DNA from: Hemibagrus wyckioides | Lineage: Eukaryota; Chordata; Actinopteri; Siluriformes; Bagridae | DNA: 64,000 bases | NCBI RefSeq assembly: GCF_019097595.1 | Contig: NC_080734.1 | Coordinates: forward strand, 11,932,392 to 11,996,391 | Reading direction: 5' to 3' | Shown: positions 58,076-64,000 of the stretch, one piece after another | Numbering within the stretch: the first letter of the stretch is position 1 | Layout: the number at the start of each line of letters is the position of its first letter | Made by a program: the position numbers and the translations under genes | The notes under the pieces: generated by a model | What the model was told of the DNA's origin: nothing | The model's input: the letters and a program-made list of their open reading frames with translations, nothing else | Databases searched by the model: none

Positions 58076-58286
58076 CCTCCTACAACCTGGCGTCCACATA
58101 CATGGACATCACATTTTTGGTTGTGTGCACGATAATACTTAATTCTTTGTAACTGGAACCTGTTGTACACAAAAAAACCGTGGCTTCATGTTCAAAGATA
58201 ATCTAAAGATAATATTATATTTATTGGTTCCTCCTAACCCCAAATAGGTAGAAGAAATCTAAAATGCAAGCTCAGGTCTTAGTAGG
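58076..58286. mobile_element. Small piggyBac-like MITE with TTAA flanks
   Basis: TTAA lies directly outside on both sides (58072-58075 and 58287-58290). The left end reads CCTCCTACAACCTGG and the right end, reversed, reads CCTACTAAGACCTGA, an imperfect inverted repeat. TTAA duplication plus CCT termini is the signature of piggyBac transposons. The 211-bp element has no coding capacity. Confidence 0.7.
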
Positions 58287-58290
58287 TTAA

Positions 58291-59258
58291 ATAATTTGTC
58301 TGAAGTTTAGAAGAGACAATGGATTTCAGAAATCTTCAAAAATAGTTTTACTAGTTGCTGTTTGTAAATGGGGAGAAAAAAAGGGTGATCTTTGCATCTC
58401 ATTTCTGCTATAAACCTTTTCTGGCTTTCCAGGGTTCATGTGGTTGTTGATGGTTCTGGTGAAATCAGGTTTTTGACAGAATGTTGTAAATTAGTTCTCT
58501 AGTCCGGTTATTTTTGCAACTGTAAGCAACATGCAGCATTATGAAACAGCCAAAGTCCAGTGAGAGCACTGCCTAATAATTACCAGATCCACTATTAAAA
58601 AAAAATACAAACCACAGCCTACCTGCTTTTTATTATTAACCCAGGCTTCCAATGTTTGCAAATAAAGGTCAACAACATAATTATATGAAATAAAATTAAC
58701 TATCACTTTATCTGTATCCCTTTCAATTTAATTTCTTTTTTTTTTGTGAGAGAAATAAAATCATTAAAATTCCAGCTGGGGTTTGCCTTATTTTGAGTGT
58801 AGTGTCATTTGACAATATCTCTGTGCCTGTTGTTTTTTTTCCTAAGTCAAACATCCAACAGATTTTTTCCCTTTGCATCATCTCCTCCTTTTTCTTAACA
58901 TTTTTTTTCACCTTATGTAGTGACCTTGGCTCTGACAATGGCACTAAAATAAAAAATATTATTTATTCCAAGACTAACAACTTTTGCTGTCAGAGGAGCA
59001 CAACTGTTCTCCTATTTTTGGAATGAACCTGGTGTTGCATGGAGATATCAACAGAGTGCCTAAAGCTGAAAAAGCTACAGGACCTGGCTAATTGTAAATC
59101 CATAATATCGACTGTGTATTTGTGTTTGTGTAGGAGGAATGTGTTTTCTGCTGCATGAATCCAGCAGCAAAGTCTCAGAAACACAGCAGGCTGATCCAAA
59201 GGGATGCCTAATTATTACTATCTATTTCCCCGTGAGTGACACGCCTGATTCTCTGCAG

Positions 59259-59314
<56 letters not shown>

Positions 59315-62300
59315 CTAATCAGCACACACATACACTGTTTTCCCTTTGACAGAGCTGGAGCAGGTGTCTAATCTTGACCCGTTCCGCGCTTTTTCACTGG
59401 TTCTCAGCCGGCAAATTCAGTTTTGAAACCTGCTGGACTGGAACCAAAGAAGTAGTGACGTCAGGTGCTGGGATAGGGAGAAGGTTATTTCATCACCATG
59501 ACAACAACTCAAGTTGTCTACATGACAGCAAAATAGAGTTGAGTGCATAAGAAGGGTTGTAAACATCATATGTGAGAAAATGAGCAAAATTTCCATTGAA
59601 ACTGTGAATCAATGGTCTAAAATTTAAAGAGATTTAATGGGAGGTATAAAAAAAATTTTGAGCAGGTACTATTTCAAAAGAAATACCAAAATCATACTAT
59701 GTCTGTTGTTTTTTGCTGCTTGCTTTAACTAGTATGACATGCATAGCCAGCAGTTACAATGCTGACACAATAGGGATGTGTAGATCCATATACAAAGGGT
59801 TTATTAAGAGGATTAACAGTGAAGCAAAGCAAAATACAAAACAGCAGAATGCAAAAGCCAAAAACTGAAATCACTTACATTTGCATCTCTAGTAAAGCAG
59901 CACTGAACAAGAGTAGCACAAAGGTGTAATCCCAAAATACCAAAATGTAATCCTAAGTACTCAAAGTGAAATCTAACAAAATCAGTGACATGACTGAGAA
60001 CTTGAGTGAAAGAAGACTTTTAAAAGGTGGATAGAATATAAACAATGCTTCCTTATATTCTAATGACTCATTACCGCCTTGATCTTTTAGTCTGTGACCC
60101 GGAAATCTGTTGAAGCTGTCTTTATGGATGTATTCATGCGTTGAATTCATTCTTACAGAAATCAAGGAACAAAGAGAGAGAAAGGTCAAAAATGCACCTC
60201 CTACATAGAAGTCATTTTTATTATAGAGTGGCACAGAAGCCTACAGTTTAAATAAGGGTCCAGTTAATGATGCAGAAATAAGAACTAAAGCAATGAATAC
60301 AAAAAAAATCATGAAAGAATTTCAGATGTGTCTGAAAAAAAAGCTCATATTAGTAGTCCAGGGCTGAGTTCAGTCGTAGGGAAAAACCATCATTTAGCTA
60401 CATGTGATGAACATGCCCTAATGTTTTCATTTGTTGAGTTTACAATCACACTGTGACGTACACCGATTTGCAGACTCACTGTGGCCAGTAACAGGAAATT
60501 AAACTGTCGGGCAGTTCATCGACGAATATATGACTTAAAAGTGATCAAGAGCACATGAATGTCTCATTAAATGATATATATTTTACCTTGATTCCTCAAT
60601 CCTTGCCTCTCATGTTCTCAGAGGGAGCAATTAAATACATAGAAAGCACTCAGTAATGGGCAAGAGGTATGTTTTGGTGATATCAATAGAGATTTTGGCT
60701 TAGAATGATATAATATGTCAGAATATCAGGAGCAGTTGTACATTATATATATATAAAAGACATGATTCATCATAATTGTTGTTGTTATTTTAGTGCCACA
60801 CTGTAAAAATGGTCCTGGTGTCAAACAACTGAAAAAAAAGATCAAGGGGCTCTCCATCCCCGACCACTGGCCTCATGTTAGGATAGGGGGTAATAAGAAA
60901 CTGTTCTGCATTTAACAGTCCAATATCAATACTAGGAAGTCAAACACTACAGAAATCCCATCAGGCAGTTCTCTGGTGTATTGGTCTACTAAAAGATGCT
61001 AACAGGTCTGAGACATTAAAAGTTGTTAATGTATTGGAAACAGAAAATTTAAGATTGTAAGAGGTAAGTGTCTGGACCCTGGACTATGAAAACAGTGTTT
61101 TAGTGAGTGATATGGGCAGCTTAGCCGAGATTGTTGGACATGCATGGAGTCCATTTCAGCTACAGTCTAAAATCAAGCTCTAATGTCTGTTTCCTAAGTT
61201 GCATAATAGTCATAGACATGAGAACAGATACCTTTTATGTGTACAGGTAAGTACCTCAGTACTACAGCTCACGGTGTTCACAGTGCTGAACCTTATATGA
61301 ATGTTTATGTCCCTATAGAGTGATACTGAGCCGGATTTTACTATTTCTCTGTCCATGGAGCTGATCCATTTATAAATATCCCTGACTCCATGGTGCTTAT
61401 CCATATTCAAATATGTGTCTTTCAGAGGCTGGCTTTGCTTTGAATCTGTTCATGTGTGAAAGCTGGTTTACGCAGTGTGTAGTCCAGGAAGCCGATTTTT
61501 GGTACATGTAAGAAGAGAGCGCTAGCATAAACTTGAGTGTGACCAAACCATGCAAGAAAGTGATCCATTCCCACGAACTTGTTACTTGTCATTTGTCATT
61601 TTGGTCAGGAATATTGTGAACTGTGGAGAAGATGGATGGAGTTTATTTAATGTCTGAAGAAATACACACAGTTGCAATGCAGAAATCAGAATTTTATGAG
61701 ATTAAAACTCTTTAAATGTGTAAGCTGATATATTGCACTTTTTAAATGTGCTTCTCATGTAACATTTCGAAATGATTTATTTTGTACCACTTTGATATCA
61801 GAAGTGCAGTTTGTTTGAGGATAATTCTGCGTTGATACTGCTCCACAAATTAGGCCAAAATTGATCCTTGACCTTTAAGGCAAAATTTAAAGAGACCATC
61901 TGTAGTTCTGCTCTATACAAAGGATTAAGACATTGAAAATAGTGCTTATCTGTATTTGAGAAAGACACTGTCCTTGGTGTTGATCTGTACGTGAAACAGC
62001 TTTTGGTTCCCAAGGCCTAATTTAATGCTACTGTAAACAATCGCATTTTAAATGAAGGTTACTGCTTTATTTCAGGGAGAGGTTTATAGGTTTTTCCCTT
62101 GGATTTGAATCCATGTAGGAAAATGAAAAAGTGTGTCCACAAATGCATCTCCAGTATGGTCCTGTATATGATGCTGTCACAGTGTGCTTCATTTTTGGCT
62201 CCGGTTCTGATTAATTTAATACTTTAAGTCTGAAACCTACTGAAACATTTTGTTTCACTTGTAAGGAAACATTATATGAACTGTAATGTGTTCACTACAA

Positions 62301-62764
62301 TGAACCTCGCAAACATGCCTTTATTGCAGAATGTAATGCTGTGTAGTCACATGTAGTAATTGCAGCAATACAGTATTTTATGCTGTCTGTCAGTTTCTGT
62401 TAACATTCAGTTGCACTAGCCCTCCTGCCCTCTGTTAATTAATCCAATAAAGAACAATCTCAATCAAGCACTATTCTCGATCTGCAGGAGATTTTACCAA
62501 CAATCACTTTTCATTATTGCACTACCATCTACAGTTCATTACTATGCAGCATTCAGGCCCTGTGTTCTTCTGAAGACTTCTCAAGCTCAGCAGGGCATCT
62601 GGCAGCATCCCTCACATAGCTGAATCTGTTAGAAGTTCAAACTCTTGCTGAGTGAAACCAAAAGATCTTGTTATGTACAAGTGAAAGTATGTCCTACCAC
62701 TTCAGAGTTGATACAGGTATGTGAGCTTTTTAAGATAAATTAAGTCTTAAAATACCATAGAGAA
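58291..62764. other. Non-coding stretch, no gene seen
   Basis: Contains a CA tract (59265-59312). Bases 59345-59470 are GC-richer with CpGs (GACCCGTTCCGCGCTTTTTC, AAGTAGTGACGTCAGGTGCT) and may be a hAT-type repeat fragment or a regulatory element. GTGACGTCAGG includes a consensus CRE half-site pair (TGACGTCA, 59456-59463). The 93-residue minus frame at 59953-60234 has no domain. Confidence 0.35.
59265..59312. repeat. (CA)n microsatellite, 24 units
   Basis: Pure CA/AC tract, one of the longest uninterrupted ones here. Confidence 0.97.
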
Positions 62765-62835
62765 TCTTTGAATTTTAGTGGATTGTGAGGTCATGAGTTC
62801 AAATCCCAGCACCAAAAAGCTGCCACTACTGGACC
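62765..62835 (+). mobile_element. SINE head remnant, plus strand
   Basis: GGTCATGAGTTCAAATCCCA GCACC (about 62790-62814) retains a near-consensus B box (GAGTTCAAATCC), followed by AAGCTGCCACTACTGGACC. This is the forward orientation of the SINE type at 7337-7500. Confidence 0.6.
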
Positions 62836-64000
62836 AAATATTATAAATCTTTTTTAAAAATGTAAATATTAATGGCGAGGGCAAGCATGTCATGACCGTG
62901 CATGATAGTAGTTATTGCAGGGAAACAAAATTCAGGCCACTGTTGGCCTACTGATGATCATTTAAGTCTATAAGGTTTATTTAGTTAATTTGTGGATCTT
63001 CACTGTTACTGTCAGAGTCCTTGATGTGCCTTAGTACACACTGCATTAGCAGTTTATTAGGGTTTTTATATTTATATAACTGAAAACGATGACTCAGACA
63101 TGAGTGTGTTAAAAGAGACTGTTGTGCTTCTATATAGTGTATAGTCCAAGGATATTACCATTCACTTTTAGTGAAAACTAATTTTTATTTGCAAACAAAT
63201 AACTCAGATGCAGTCTCAAACATTTTGGCAAGATAGCCTACATGAACTTTTATAAATAATTTGAAAGCAATTTTCAAATTGAAATGCATTTTTTAGGTTT
63301 TTTAATTCAGACTGATGTCTGAGAATTTCTGCGTTTGTTATAAAATATTTGTTCTGTTTGTATATCTGTCAATCTTAGAAGTACTGCACTAAGTCTGGTT
63401 TCATCTTTCAAAGAGCAAGTCCAGGGCTGCTAAAAGTAAAATTCCTGTTGTGTGAAGCTGGAAGACTTTATTTGTAGTGCAGGAAGCTCTCCTGGCCTTT
63501 GGTCTTGTGCAATAACACTTTCCAGGAAAGCATAATCCAACTGCTGAGAAGGAAAATCTCCAGGGGTCGCCTTTTACTTTCATTTAATATTCTGGCATCA
63601 GCTCACACACTGATTGTTTTTTGTTTTGTTTTTTTATTTATTTGTATCATCTGGGAGAAGCTGGAATTGCGGTATCACTGTTGCTATTAATGCATAGGTG
63701 GGCCTTTTTGTTACCACCAAGATCAGATAATAATAAATGCTGTTCATATTGAGCTGCTCATATTCTCAGTTGGTGGAAAAGAGATTTCTTTCCCTAGAGA
63801 TTAGGATCTTTAAGCAGTGGTGGACTGCATTTAGATGTAAAGAAGAAGCAAATTGTGGGTTGTTACTTTGCATTTTAGAAGCTATGACAAACCTTGAGTG
63901 TAATTTTAGCCAAGCGAGTTACTAGTTATAATCTTGTAATATTCTAATATCTTACAATATTTGCTGATGTTAGTTAGCTATTTAAGTTTGCTCCATTTCC
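62836..64000. other. AT-rich non-coding stretch to window end
   Basis: Nothing recognised. The three frames of 60-63 residues near 63401-63925 have no domain or conserved motif. Confidence 0.4.

Noticed and set aside
59456..59463. TGACGTCA as a functional CRE site near a promoter
   Set aside because: The 8-mer is present, but no transcription start, CpG island or exon nearby supports a promoter.

Overview
This window looks like non-coding DNA from a teleost fish. It is AT-rich and full of vertebrate-type microsatellites. It also carries several Tc1/mariner families, tRNA-derived SINEs, L2/CR1-like and Rex/jockey-like LINE remnants, a Ty3/gypsy relic and small MITEs of the kinds common in fish genomes. 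The repeat mix recalls ostariophysan fish such as catfishes, but that is an inference from memory of repeat families. I found no convincing host protein-coding exon, tRNA, rRNA, CRISPR array or bacterial-type operon. The window is either a gene desert or the inside of large introns.

Layout. Bases 1-186 are the 3' end of a Tc1-like transposon running in from the left. Bases 187-9960 are mostly unrecognised, with SINE and SINE-like copies at 1607-1952, 5074-5300, 5455-5555 and 7337-7500. A LINE reverse-transcriptase remnant at 9965-10870 is interrupted by a segment holding a 24-bp perfect hairpin. At 11819-12926 lies a fold-back element made of two inverted 5' halves of one Tc1-like transposon, separated by 9 bp. 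A 558-bp MITE with TA target duplications follows at 12940-13497. From 13.5 to 21.1 kb there are AT-rich sequence, microsatellites and repeat fragments.

Bases 21106-26960 form a recent, almost identical tandem duplication of about 2.93 kb. Each unit carries two different Tc1 relics. The right edge of the duplication touches another truncated fold-back Tc1 element (26957-27400), inside which a 19-bp sequence at the transposase start has expanded into a 10-unit minisatellite. From 27.4 to 53.5 kb there are more repeat fragments: LINE 3' ends, an L2/CR1-like RT remnant at 36160-37053, rearranged Tc1 pieces at 42719-43590, and a nested insertion at 45397-45693. From 53.5 to 57.5 kb there is Ty3/gypsy material on the minus strand: an isolated gag fragment, then a decayed LTR-gag-protease-RT-RNase H-integrase series. 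A piggyBac-like MITE with TTAA flanks sits at 58076-58286. The rest is unrecognised.

No genes here work together. The interest lies in repeat structure: inverted transposon halves that could form long double-stranded RNA, a fresh segmental duplication, and a minisatellite born from a transposase start. Family assignments come from reading the sequence and remembering family consensus; no search was run.
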